Below are positions 22,892-35,700 of a stretch of DNA of 64,000 nt, piece after piece (positions within the stretch are counted from its first letter, which is position 1; each line of letters starts with the position of its first letter). This DNA comes from Impatiens glandulifera (lineage: Eukaryota > Streptophyta > Magnoliopsida > Ericales > Balsaminaceae). Location of the stretch: contig NC_061866.1 in the NCBI RefSeq assembly GCF_907164915.1, positions 49,159,370-49,223,369 of the forward strand, in the 5' to 3' direction. Below the pieces are notes generated by a model. It made no database searches. It was not told where the DNA came from and saw only the letters and a list, made by a program, of their open reading frames with translations. The position numbers were made by a program, and so were the translations under genes.

Positions 22892-25800
22892 TTAATGTTA
22901 ATTATTATTAATATTATTTGTATGAAAGCTTACGTTTATAAGCTAATATTCTAAAGAAAAATGATGTATATTTATTATACAAACGTTTTCTAGAAAATAA
23001 ATTAGAAAACAATAATTTATTTTATTTTTAAATAAATGTTTGTTGGTTATTAAAATTATTAATAATAATGAATAAAAATAAGAAAGTAACTAATATGTTA
23101 GCTTTCAATTTTCAGTGTTAATTAATTGAAACATATATTTTAAAATAATTAATTATTATATATATATATATATTTTTAAATTAATTAAGTTTGATAATTA
23201 AAAGAATGTGATATTAAGATTAATAACTAAGTAGAGATAATATATTTATTTATACAAGTATATATTGTCTTATATATTTAATTTGATTATGTTGATAAGT
23301 GATTATTAATATAAATCATGCATATTAACTAATAATATGATGATTCATGTTCATTCATAATAAGTATGATCATCTAGAAATTTATATACATATATAAATA
23401 AAGATTTATTTTTTATCTATTTTATTTTAATAGATAATTTTGAAATTTGTCACAAATTGTGTTCTTTGATTGACAAAGAATTATTATAGAATGTTAAAGA
23501 TCATCTAATTAATTAAGAAACGAATAATTGATGATATGAATATTTATTTTTATAATTAGTTAGTTTTATATTCGATTAAAGATAAATGATCAACATTCTA
23601 ATTAAGTGTAATAATTAATATTCTAATTAATTATCATGTATTTTTTAAACGTATTTTTAATGATAAATGAAATTGTATATATATTTGTTTAATAATATAT
23701 GACATATTATTTATTTGATTACGTTTCTATGTTATTGACTATATATATTATAGTTGTTTTTGTTGTGGTGACAAAAATTCATGAAGCAATAATATACAAT
23801 ATCATATATATGGATATATTAATTTTGGTTTAATATAATATATTTGATATACATTGTTCAACGCATCATTAAGACTTACTTAATTTGATAATTTTGAAAT
23901 CAAATAATTACAAGGAAAGTCTTGTTTGATTTAAGAATAATGTGGAAAACGTGTCGATATTATGGGGTGCAAACGTGTAACCGAAAATAAATATTTGAGC
24001 GACTTCGGTCAAAGATGCTTGAAATATTATGATTTCTTTTGTAGAAATCATGTGATACGGTAAATATTTATTTGATTAAATATTCTAATTTCTTTTATAG
24101 AAATGAAGTGTTAACATAAATATTTTAATTGATTAAATATTTTAATTTCTTATGTAGAGATTATGTGAAGAATGATTTACAAATGAATAAACATTATAAT
24201 CTCTCGTATAGAAATTATGTTTTATTCAATTAAATATTTATAATATAGTTATCTTATTCAATGTATGATAAGTATAACAAAAGAAATTTGTAAAAGAATT
24301 GTGTGACAATTTCTTGATTAGAAAATCATTGATTTAAATCATACAAATGTGTGTGTTTTAAAAAGGATACCAACACGAATGTGGGGGCAAATATTTTTAT
24401 TGATTATAACACAAAAATAATTGTGTATATTATGATAAATAAAAAGATAATTTATTGTTAGAGAAATATTTCTCTATAAAAGATAAAGTTGCGCAACTTT
24501 ACAAAAAGAAAGAAAATAACAAGAAAATGGCTTGTTTATATTTGTTGAGTTGGTGTTCAAATCGATATTTTAGATTTGAGGATTTTGAAATCAAGAAACG
24601 TGTCATATTTTGACATTATTTTCGTAAAACTTTGAAGAGCCAATGTCTTCAAAAGGATTTTATGAAATAAATGAAAAAGAAAGTTTATAAAGTCTTGATA
24701 TGACTTATAACAAATTTTATAATAATATATGAAAATTTGATCATACTTTTATTAAAAAGTGGATGTGACAATTATATATATCATGAAGACAATGAAAATT
24801 ATTTCATTACGTGTCTTTTGTATGATATTTTTATCGTTGAAAATTACGATAAAAATGATTAAATCCATAAAGGATATGAATTGCACTAAACGAAATATCA
24901 TGTTGTTATCAAATGATATATTGATATTATTAAATGAAAGACTTTACGTTTTAAAGTGAATATGTTTACACTTAGAAGTGCAATCTACGTATGGAAATCT
25001 TTTAAGAAATTTATGATAGATAGATTAAACATTATAATCTATATTTTTGACTTATGTCGAAAAATAAAATATTTTTATGTAAAATATATATTCGTTTACA
25101 CGAAGGTAGAATAGTTCAAAGACATTTTGTCTACTAGTTAGCCAAGTAAACAATATTTTCATAAAAAATTAAATGATAAGCATGTACGAATGACTATGCT
25201 TCTTATTAGAAGATGTTCCAAGGTTAACTAAGAATGTACCAACATAAATTTCTAATTATTATGATAGTAATTAGAAATTGGACAAGCTTACAGTCAGTGA
25301 CAAGTCTAGACATACACGTCTTAGACATAATGTCATTATACTATACTCTCTAATGGAGTTATCAAATTTGACTATGTAAGTCAAAGATAACATTGTGGAT
25401 CCACTAATAAGATTATTGAATAGAGAGATAGTTTGAAGTCTTTTGAGACATTAGCCTACTATAAGTCGGTATGAAGGAAAATCCAACCTATGCAGATTGG
25501 AGATCCCAAGAACTAGGTTCAATGGGACAACCTAATTGTACTGACTTGGAAAGTTATTGTTGAAGATTAATCCTATAATGAAACAATTTATATTTTGACG
25601 AGGATAAGCATATCGCTTTTAATGATTCTTTGTGAACAAAGAGATCACCTATGTGAGGGAGAAGTGGGGCCGCTTTAAAGGAATTGCACGGCTCAATTCT
25701 AGACCCTCTCACAGAATCAGGCGCGTGTTCCATGGCCTAAACGGACACAACCATGAGAGCTTGACATGTATCAGGGAGAATTCTATGTGAAAGTGTGTAA

Positions 25801-25973
25801 TCGTTTACACAAAAGGCAAAATAGTTCAAGGACATCGAGTCTACTAATCAGCTAGTAAAGTTATATGCTTTCACAAGGGAATGTTCAAAGGGTTATACCT
25901 ACTTATCCTATGTAGAATTCAACTATTGAACCTTTCACCGGATTAATCTTTCAATTTCCATTAATGTGGGGAT
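22681..25973. other. ORF-less interior of the LARD-like element
   Basis: AT-rich, without a supported coding region. A segment near 25090-25170 (GTTTACACGAAGGTAGAATAG, TCTACTAGTTAGCCAAGTAAAC) recurs in altered form near 25800-25860, so there is an internal imperfect duplication. The 3' part (25650-25970) is less AT-rich and may be the conserved packaging or 3' untranslated segment of the family; that is inference. Confidence 0.5.
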
Positions 25974-27590
25974 TGTTGGAATTTTTAAATTAATTCTATA
26001 AATTCCATTAATGAATGGAAATTAGAATGTGGGTAATAAAATCAAATCAAATTCACATGAAATTCAAACGTGAATTAAAGGATGAAATTTGATCCAAATG
26101 TATAATTTAAATCAATTAATTTAAATTAATTGATCTAAAATACCTTGATGACCAATTAACAAAATGTTTTTAATTTGTAGTGTCACTACAACAAAAATGA
26201 CTTTCGGCGACGCTTAAAAAGACTTCTGCCAACCTTTAAAACGTCGCCAAAAACATTACCCACACTTATTCTTGCGTCGCCAGAAGCAGGGTGGGCGCAA
26301 GTTTTTACCACGCTTATTTAAGCGTCGGTACAAGCGTTGCCGAAAGTTTTAACGACGCTTATTTAAGCATTGGCAAAATTAAAAAACGTCGCTAAAAGTC
26401 TATTTCATTTTTAAACTATTTTTTTAAATTTTGTTTTTTTCTATTTTCATTTTAGTTGTTAATTTTTTATTTCTACTATTATCACATTTGCCCTTCATCT
26501 TTCAAGTACCTGATAAACATAACCCTTAAACCCATATTCCAACACATTATAACCTTAAAAACACTTCAGAAACTAATGAACTCTCTCCTATTTTATATAC
26601 CAAAAACTTCTTCTTTTTCTCCAATGTGGGATAAATGTCATATTAACACTTCAGAAACTCTCTCATATTTTACTTTTCATTTAATTAAATTTAAATAATA
26701 ATTAAATAAAAGACATATATTAATAATACTATCTTTAAAAATTATGTTATATAAAAAATATTAATTAAATTTTAATATTAACAAAATTTTTAATCAAATT
26801 TAATTTTAAAAAAATTAAAAAATTAAAAAAAAATATTTTACAAAGTTTAAAAATAAAACATAAAAATTATTAAAATTTAGAATATTTAAATTATAAAGGT
26901 TTTAACAAAGTTACAAAGTTGGTATGTAAAAACAATAAATGTGGTGGTATAGATATATAAAGGTTGGCAAAAGTTTTTTTCTTTTAATTTTACCCACGCT
27001 TAATATGGGTTGGCATATAAGGGTCGCTGAAAGTATGTTTTGTTGTAGTGTGTAAATACCTTAATTGTTTTGGCAAACAATTACTCTATAATGAAGAGAA
27101 AAACGTTAAGTAATGAAGAGGCAAACAATGCCAACTGTTGAATCAAATGGTGATTTTATTTAATGGTTTAACTTTCAACAATATAAGACCTCTCATTTCT
27201 AATCAAAAACTCACTTCATCCTTAATTTTTTTCACTCTAGAATTCAAAAGCCCTCTTCTTATTTTGTGAGTGTTCTTCGAGTTTTTCGCTCGCTATTTTC
27301 CGTTGAAATCTGGTGATAATTCAGGTACACTGATCAAGCTCAACGAGTAGTGATTTCAGTGCAGAATCACTACTGGATTCATTATACCCTGAGAGACAGC
27401 CATCTACGATAAGCTCCAGCACAAACGGGAGATGGTGGAACTGTTTTAAGGGAAATGTGTCAAGCACATGCCTCGAATCAACATCTTAATCGGTGATTTC
27501 GTTCTTTGTAATATTGTATTTATTTAATTTGTTTAAAACATCATTTTTATATATATATTTCTGTTATTTTTCGAGACAAGATTTCTAACT
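25974..27590 (+). repeat. 3' LTR of the LARD-like element with nested insertion
   Basis: Starts TGTTGGAATTTT after the purine tract and ends TTTCTAAC. It is interrupted by the CACTA-type MITE at 26184-27050, whose TGT target duplication lies at 26181-26183 and 27051-27053. Beyond the end, 27591 onward matches the 3' flank of the downstream bHLH gene. Confidence 0.7.
26184..27050. mobile_element. Non-autonomous CACTA element (MITE-like)
   Basis: 867 bp with matching ends, CACTACAACAAAAATGACTTTC on the left and the complement GAAAGTATGTTTTGTTGTAGTG on the right, and a 3-bp target duplication TGT on both sides, as expected for CACTA transposition. Subterminal GACGCTT and AAGCGTCGG motifs recur near both ends. 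It has no transposase gene. Confidence 0.92.
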
Positions 27591-27606
27591 ATATATATAC
27601 TTGAAA

Positions 27607-28025
27607 TTAGGGTTGATGATATATCTCCGCCGTTGATGGTGGCTCATCAAAGAAAACCGGCCAATGATGATGAGTACTATTCATGTTGACAAGTTCATGA
27701 TCATCTGATCCTAGGGTTGGACCAATTACATTTGTTTATAACAATTTAATTTGTCGTTTCAAGAACTTAACATAACGAACAGCTTCATCCAACATGGATG
27801 CCGTATCCATCTTTGTTCCACCAGGAACAAGCCTTTGAAGGATTCGGATCTTCTCACTAATCCTCTCTCTCCTGCGCCTAGCCGCCACGCTTTGAGGATC
27901 GTCGCTAATTCTCACGTTTCTTCTCTTGGGCTTATGGATTGTTGTCGGATCAATGTTTACCGGTTGCATGGCTGCAATCTTATACATCATCTCCTTCGTA
28001 GCCCCCAACTCTTCTTCTTCATCTT
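27607..28025 (-). pseudogene. Truncated HEC3/IND-like bHLH copy
   Basis: Homologous to codons about 63-200 of the intact gene at 52929-53531. The 5' part is missing because the duplication boundary lies at 28025/28026; upstream of it the frame meets a stop at once. A second lesion, CAA to TAA, stops the frame right after the bHLH helix (KRQIKLL, at 27736-27738). The bHLH domain itself is still readable ([30 protein letters not shown]). With no start and no promoter it should be non-functional. Confidence 0.9.
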
Positions 28026-28071
28026 ATTTGAGAGTATTTTTGTAAGTCTATTCGAACAAGTCTCTTAACAA

Positions 28072-28118
<47 letters not shown>

Positions 28119-28745
28119 AATACTCAACCACGTGTGAAAGGGACCACATCTCAATATAAATAAATAAATTTAGTTATACTATTATGACAAGCCCATCACA
28201 AGTTCAATAATTTTAAATTGTATAAGATTAAAAAAAACCTGCATCCCTCAATTATGTATAAGCTTAAGTTTCAAATTATATTAAGTGTGACATCATGTTT
28301 TATATTAGATTAAAGGAGATAATTATAAATGGATAGAGAAATATGCATATACTGTATTAAAAAAAATTATGAACAAAAATATATTCATATTATATTATAA
28401 AATACGAGCATTCACGTAAATTATCTTGAAAAAATATTTTGATAAAATTTTAATTATAATTTATAAAAATAAATAGTTAAAAATTAACATGATTCCTATA
28501 ATATTTTTTTTAATCATGGTTAATTAGAAGAAATTAACACGATTTTAACTATTTTCCTTAATTTTTATTATTATTTAATATTTTAAATAAAAAATTATTT
28601 TTTAAGTTAAAGTAAGATGTTAATAATCATTCATTATATTTATATGTATAATGTGCATGTTTGAAAATACTTGAAGCTACATTAAAATTGAATTTGAACA
28701 GATAAATAAAATTAAATTTGTTTATATATACATAATTAAAAGAAA
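28026..28745. other. Start of downstream unit, AT-rich spacer
   Basis: Sequence to the right of the duplication boundary. It contains an (AAT)n microsatellite at about 28072-28116 and otherwise AT-rich DNA with no gene that I can support. Confidence 0.5.
28072..28116. repeat. (AAT)n microsatellite
   Basis: About 15 uninterrupted AAT units, 46 bp to the right of the duplication boundary. Confidence 0.9.
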
Positions 28746-29347
28746 AATGATAGAGAGCGCGACTTGAGACAGCGACTGAGAGAGCGATGCCTATGTGGGT
28801 TGACAGATTATTAATTATTTTCTCTCTCTTATTATTAATTATTTTTTCTCTCTTCCTATCAATCGTGAAAATAGAAATATTAGATAAACATTTATTTATA
28901 ATTATTTACAAGTAATAAAACTAAAAAAATATTAATAAGTCAAGAAAAAAATAATAAAAAAAAAAAAGAAACCATCAAAAATATTTGATAAATAAATGAA
29001 TTGAAAAGTCATAAAAATAAAATAAAAATAAAAGAGATAAATTCATAATTCAACTAATCAGTGATATTAATTAGGGTTTAGGGTTTAGAATTTAGTATTT
29101 AGGATTTAGGTTTTAGAGTCTAGGGTTTAGGGTTTAGAGTTTAGAGTTTAGGGTTTAGGGTTTAATAAGAGAGAGAAATTATTTAATAAAAGGAGAGAGA
29201 AAATAATTAATAAGAGGAGAGAGGATATTCTACAAAAACGTGTTTTTTAATTATTATTATATTTTTATTTATTTATTAATTCCACCTGTCAACGCACGTA
29301 GGCATCGCTCTCCCAGTCTCTGTCTCAGAGTTGCGCTCTCTATCATT
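28746..29347. mobile_element. Inverted-repeat MITE with telomere-like core
   Basis: Begins AATGATAGAGAGCGCGACTT and ends with the complement (AGTTGCGCTCTCTATCATT), with the terminal similarity extending about 60 bp inward (GAGCGATGCCTA against TAGGCATCGCTC). The interior at 29080-29165 has several TTTAGGG units and variants. No coding region. Confidence 0.8.
29080..29165. repeat. Interstitial TTTAGGG telomere-like repeats
   Basis: TTAGGGTTTAGGG units interleaved with variants such as TTTAGAG and TTTAGGA. They lie inside the MITE; a weaker set occurs in the related element at 29763-29815. Confidence 0.8.
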
Positions 29348-29367
29348 CCTCTAATTAAAATATGAAA

Positions 29368-30155
29368 AATGATAGAGAGCCGACTTGAGACGACTTGAGA
29401 CAGCGACACTGATTCAGCGATGCCTACGTGGGTTCTGATCCAGCGATGCCTACGTGGAGAGCCGACTTGAGACAGCGACTTATTCAGCGATGTCTAAGTG
29501 GGTTCTGATCAGCGATGCCTACGTGGGTTCACAGGTATAATATTCTCTCTCCTATTATTAATTATTTTCTCTCTCCTATTATTAATTATTTTCTCCCTCT
29601 TCTTATTAAATAATTTCTATCCTATAAAATAATAAAAAAAAAAAAAAAAGATGCCATACAAAATAAATAAAAAATATTTGATAAATAAATGAATTAAAAA
29701 TCATAAAAATAAAATAAAAATAAAAGAGATAAATTCATAATTCAACTAATTAGTGATATTAATTAGGGGGTAGGGTTTAGAGTTTATGATTTAAGGTTTA
29801 GGGTTTATAATTTATTTAAACATATTATTAAAATATTTAATGTGAGAGTTTGTTGTAAATTATTGAGTTATTTTAATCTCTTAAATGAGATTAAATGAGA
29901 AATAATAAATATCAAATAAATGTAAAATAATAATCGTGATAATATGGATAAATGAGATAAATTAATTTGTAGAGATAGAGAGAAATTATTTAATAAGAGG
30001 AGAGAGAATATTTTACAAACGAGTTTTAATTATTATTATATTTTTATTTATTAATTTCACTTGTCGACCACGTAGACCATTAGACCATCGCTCTCCCAAT
30101 CCACGTAAACCATCGCCCTCCCAGTCGCTGTCTATCAGTCGCGCTCTCTATCATT
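29368..30155. mobile_element. Second, rearranged copy of the same MITE family
   Basis: Starts AATGATAGAGAGCCGACTTG and ends GCGCTCTCTATCATT. The left arm has been duplicated internally: GCGATGCCTACGTGG recurs several times between 29420 and 29530. The interior shares long blocks with the first copy (AGAGATAAATTCATAATTCAAC) and also has TTTAGGG variants. Confidence 0.75.
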
Positions 30156-31100
30156 TCTCTTAAAATATATAAGGACCAATGTAAGAAAAGAAAAAGAAGA
30201 GGCCATCATTGGTATTTGGTAGTTTATAAACCAGTAAGGTTGTCCCAACTTAACGAAATTTCAATACTTGGCATATTTTTTAAATTAATAATCCCCTCTT
30301 TAATTTAGACTTTATTCCATCAAAATTAGGTACAAAAGTGACCCACTAAATATAATAGCACGCCTTATCATCACAGTTTTAGGTATCTATCCATAAATTA
30401 ATTATATATATATATATGTTACAGATAAAATTAATAAATGGCAGATATGTCCACTATCTATGATTTATATTTGACTTAAAAAAATAAAAATTGTCATTTG
30501 GGTTTCAAAAAAGGGTCATTATTTTCTTATAGTTTAAAAAATATAATCCAGTTGGTATACATATTCCCTCGTATACTTAATTATTCACAATATCCAATCC
30601 ATCTAATTCACTTTTAGATAATCAGCCTCTAGCCCAATCATTTTTTTCTATTAAATTATTAACGCAATTAATTAGTTGTCAAATAATTAAGATATGACGC
30701 ATATTCCACCTTAATATATATTTTTTCGTGTTCAACTTTTAAAGTGGAATCATTATATTTGATTGATATTATAATTTATTGAACAATGCAAATTAGAGAT
30801 ACAAGTCCAATTGTATTTGAGGGTATAAAATTTTCTTTTACAAGACTTAGGATTGTGTTAATAAATTTGAATGACGAACTTTCAGTCAAAATTGAATGAA
30901 AAATTCCAACTTGGTATAACAATTCACTAGTATTTGTAACAAAAGCAAATTTAGATTTGCATTGCCAAGAATTGCATTGTTAATTATGTTATCCGCCTCC
31001 ATATATTATAACAAAAGTTGAGAAATGAAGTAACCTTGTAGACTTGTAGTCAACTTCGATATTGGGATCCTTAACTTAATATTTGATTCCGATCAAGATT
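30156..31100. other. Intergenic, no gene seen
   Basis: AT-rich spacer without recognisable genes or strong repeats. Confidence 0.5.
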
Positions 31101-31610
31101 GTTAAAATCGAGAGTTTACGTAAAATGTAAAATCGTTAATCAGTCATAAATTCGTAAAATCTAGAATTTATTTGAAATCGTAAGAGTTTAATTTAAAAAA
31201 TAATAGTTATATGTTATTATTATTTATATAATTAATTAAGTATTTTACACTTAGAAAATTTTAAAAATTTATATATTTAAATATAAAATTAATTAAATAA
31301 TAAGTAAATAACACCCTACAAACAAAATATACTTACAAAATTAATTATATTAATTAATTTATTTGAAGAAATAATAACTTTATTTTTTAATTTTTAAATA
31401 TAAATTTATTTTTTAAACGTAAAATCGTATAAAATCGTAAAATCGAAATTATTTATAAACTCGTAAACTCGTAAACTCGTAAAATCTTATTATCGTAAAA
31501 TTAAAATCGTAAGAGTTTACCTATTTAAGAGTTTACTTAAAATCAGACTCGTTAACTTGATATGAAATCGTAAAATTATAATATTTTAATAGTCAACTCG
31601 AGATTTTAAC
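31101..31610. repeat. Inverted-repeat element rich in CGTAAAATCG
   Basis: Left end GTTAAAATCGAGAGTTTACG, right end complementary (CAACTCGAGATTTTAAC). The interior repeats short AAACTCGTAAACTCG and AAATCGTAAAATCG words. It is probably a MITE; the target duplication is not clear. Confidence 0.5.
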
Positions 31611-32714
31611 CGACTTGGTTCCGATCACTTATATGTTAAAATTTAAACGAACGGTGAAACTTATGAAAAAATATTATAATTGAAAAGAGATGGTAAAGTC
31701 AAACAAAAAACTCTTTATTACAAAATTTACAACAATTTTTCTATGAAAAATAATGTTTGACACTAGAATATATACATTAGGGTGACACTTAAATTCCAAC
31801 CAAGATTGTGTTTACTAAGAAAAAAATAGAAAATTAAATGGAAAATGGGCTTGGGCTTGACATTCACCATGCTTCTCTTGGGCCCATGCTTGAAAGGGTC
31901 GAGAAGTCAAGTCAAGTCTAAGTCAAGTCTACATCTGCTTGGGCTTTTTGTAAATCTCCTAGATATAAATTATAAACAAAAATTTGTTAACGGAATTGGA
32001 CACTTTTTAATTATTTAATTATTTGAGTTTTTAATTTGTTAAATTATTATTATTATTATATTTTTTTAAATATTTAAAATTTATAAAAAAGAAAATAAAA
32101 ATATTTTAATATTTTAAATAAATAACGAATTAACTAATTAAACATTAAAATAATAATAATAATAATAATTTCATAATAACCCACTTTAACCGATCTCTTC
32201 ATTATATGCGTCTAAATAAATAAATAAATAAAAAACAGTTATTTACCTGTACAGCTGTTGTAGCTGATCTATATAGTGTGAAGAGGGATTTAACAGAAAA
32301 GAAAAGTCAGTTTTAAAATGCTTAATTTAATTACAGAAGAGAGAGAGAGACGGAGGTCCAATCCCTAGTGAGAGAGAGAGCAAAAGGCAAAAGAGTAGGT
32401 CCGCAAATGGTGTGGGTCCGTCCTTTGTATTCTTTCACTCCCTTCCTCTAACTACTTACAACTGTCTCTCTTCGTCTCCACTCAAGCTACCTTCATCTCC
32501 TTCCCGCGCGCTTTTCTTTCAACAAAACTCGATCTCTCTCGCCAACAAATTCAATTGCATCAACAACAACAATCATCTCATTCCATTGCTGATGATCAGA
32601 TAGATATATTGATTCAATACATCAAACGTCGACCGCCTAAGGTTACTCGTATATACATTTCTCCTTTCAGGCGGCGTCACCGGCCTTTGCCAGGAGGAGG
32701 AAGAGGAGGAGATC
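31611..32714 (+). promoter_or_regulatory. Upstream region and leader of downstream callose synthase
   Basis: The only intact 5' flank of a callose synthase copy in the window. A TATA-like CTATATAG lies at 32269-32276. A GA-rich tract at 32338-32380 follows and would fall in the 5' leader. ATG triplets precede the chosen start (for example 32407), so upstream reading frames may exist in the leader. The TATA call rests on motif and spacing only. Confidence 0.4.
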
Positions 32715-35700
32715 ATGTCAGCTCACGAGTCTTCCGGCCAGCCGCCTATGCTCTCCAGGCGTCCGTCTCGGAGTGCTGCCACTACCTTCTCTATGGAGGT
32801 GTTTGACAATGAGGTGGTTCCTGCATCTCTCAACACCATCGCTCCTATCCTACGTGTAGCTACTGAACTCCAGATCGAGCGTCCTCGAGTAGCATATCTA
32901 TGTACGTATTATTATTTATTAAGTTTATCGATTCAATTTCACTTATTCCTTTCTTTCTTTCTTTCTATCTTCCAAGGTCGATTCTATGCATTCGAGAAAG
33001 CACACAGGTTGGATCCTAGCTCGACAGGACGAGGCGTCAGACAATTCAAGACGCTGCTTCTCCAGCGATTAGAGCGGGTACGTAACATAATCTTCTTCTT
33101 CTTCCTCCTTGCTCACACACACTTTCCGTTACATATATACATATATAAAATATATACTGGAATCCAACAATTCTTATAGATGCAACCGTGTGCATGTGAT
33201 AACATTTTCTGAATCCAATGCCCTAGGGTTTATATACATTAATTCTAATTAAACAATTATATCACTAAATTAGGAATTCGTTATTCCTTCTCAGAACTCT
33301 AAAAATTGTAAATTTTGATTATTTTACTATTTTATAACTAATATCCAATCTTAGTAACTAACTATTTGTAACGAAAATTTAAAATAGACTTATCAAGTAC
33401 TTAAAATATTATTTGAACAGATGAAAATGGAAATTTTTATAATAATATCATCATTTCGAGTTTATTTAATTTGAATTAGTATTTTATCTATAGGAGTAAT
33501 TAATATTTAATAAGCCACCTACCTTATAAAATTGATATCCGTGGAAACAATTACCTTTTCTTGTGTATGTACTGGTTTAATTTATGTGTTTTAAGCTTAA
33601 GACAAATGAATCTAAATTTCTTAAATTGAGTTTACTTAAATATAAAATATATATTATTATTTCTCAAGAAAATACTCTGTTGGTTTATTAAAGTCAAATC
33701 TCATTAATTTGATTTTTACTTAATTATTTTAAGTTGTTTTTTATTTAAAATATTTTAAATTCAATTGAAGTAAATTATGACAGAATAACCTAAATTCTAT
33801 AAAAAATAAAAAATAACAAATCAAAGTGCAAAGAGTTTTGTTTATGAAACTAAAAGTTCCCATTTTGATTATGGTTTATAAAAACAATAATAATGTTTTA
33901 TTATGCTTAATTTAGTTAATAAATGACCATGCATATTGTTCATTAAATTTATCTTGTTAATGAAATTGTTAACATATGTTTATATTAGTTATGATAAGTT
34001 ATCATTAATTATCTAAATTCTTAGGTTGATTTGCACCTTGTGTGAAAAAGAAAGATTCTTAGAAAATGAAGAATCTTGGTTTATATTAATTGTGGGATGG
34101 AATAACAAATGAAGAAGTTAACAATGTTTACAATAGAAAGTGATTCAAGGTTTTTCTGTTTGTGGTTGGATTGATTCAGGACGATGCGCCAAGTTTGGCA
34201 GCCCGAGTGAAGAAAACCGATGCACGAGAAATTGAGAGCTTCTATCAGCAATATTACGAACGTTATGTTCGATCACTTGATCAAGGAGAGCAAGCCGATA
34301 GGTAAGTACCAAGGGTGAACAATCAAGTTGAGACCTCTCATCTCTCTCTTTCCGCTCTTGGGGGTAAATTAACTGCTTGCTATCTTCTTTCCTAACAGAG
34401 CTGTACTCGGAAAAGCTTACCAGACAGCTGGAGTTCTTTTTGAAGTTCTCTGCGCGGTCAACAAGAGTGAAAAAGTTGAAGAAGTTGCTCCTGAGGTCTG
34501 TTCATCGTCATCATACTTCTGGTTTCCCAACTTTAGAGAGAATTAATATTAATAGAAAATCTTATCATAATAGTCTTATTTTGTGCGAGCAGATTATCGC
34601 TTCTGCAAAAGATGTTCAGGCTAAAAAGGAGATTTATACTCCATACAACATTCTTCCCCTTGATTCTGCTGGAGGATCACAGTCCATTATGCAGCTCGAA
34701 GAGGTATGGGAGTCACGCAAAATATGTCTGTACAATGCGAATGCTTCTTTTATATGTATTTCTCTTTTTCTCCATCCCTTTTCATGACAGGTTAAGGCTT
34801 CTGTGGGTGCACTATGGAATATTCGTGGCTTGCACTGGCCATCCTCATTTGAGCAGCAGAGGCAGAAAGCTGGAGATTTGGATCTTCTAGACTGGCTAAG
34901 GGCCATGTTTGGGTTTCAAGTATGCAATGTTATCCCATATAATACTTTTATATGAGTTACATGAGATCGCTTATCTCCTTCTTTTCATCATATCTCTACA
35001 GAGAGATAGTGTCAGGAACCAGAGGGAGCATTTGATTCTGCTTCTTTCCAACGTCCATATACGGCTTCACCCCAGGCCTGAGCCTCTTAATAAGGCATGA
35101 ATGTTATCTCCTCTTAAATATTTACTACTATATGACAATTGACAACAATATTCAGGCTACTATAACTTATATTGCATTATATATCCTAAATGACTTGCAC
35201 CTTTATTCCCAATCATTGGGTTTTCTTGTAAGCAGTGGTTAGTTATCTCATCTATATCTTCTTCATTGTCTCTGTATTAACATGGTATATTGCTTTCCCC
35301 CCCAAAAAAAAAACATGGTATATTGCTCTAATAATCTTAACCATGTTCTACATAATATTCCTTGATGATGACTCCAAATTTTCTCTTGACCAGCTTGATG
35401 ATCGAGCAGTTGATGCAGTCATGAACAAGCTTTTTAGGAACTACAAAACATGGTGCAAGTTTTTGGGCAAAAAACACAGCTTAAGGTAACCCAAATATCA
35501 CATTATATCTTAACGGACTTGTCACATTAACCTCTCTCTATTTCATACTCTTGCTTATATTTTTGAAATCATATCGACCATAGGCTCCCTCAAAGTCAAC
35601 AAGATGCACAACAGAGAAAGATTCTATATATGGGTCTCTATCTCCTTATATGGGGCGAAGCTGCTAATATCCGGTTCATGCCAGAATGCCTATGCTATAT

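Larger units (their letters stand above)
22264..27590 (+). mobile_element. Non-coding LTR retroelement (LARD-like), 5' LTR truncated
   Basis: The last 417 bp of an LTR (22264-22680) recur at 27177-27590. A purine-rich tract AATGTGGGGAT at 25963-25973 precedes TGTTGGAATTTTTAAATT at 25974, the start of the 3' LTR, which ends TTCTAAC at about 27590. The LTR without its nested insertion is about 747 bp. The 5' LTR has lost its first part at the junction with the Copia remnant. The interior (22681-25973) is AT-rich and has no long reading frame, as in large retrotransposon derivatives; a clear primer binding site was not found. Confidence 0.7.

Noticed and set aside
29080..29165. Telomere or chromosome end
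   Set aside because: The TTTAGGG units are few, mixed with variants and embedded in a MITE with ordinary sequence on both sides.
32555..32806. Alternative frame starting MHQQQQSS at the callose synthase 5' end
   Set aside because: The frame starting at 32715 matches the known CALS5 N terminus and splices correctly to the following exons; the other frame does not.
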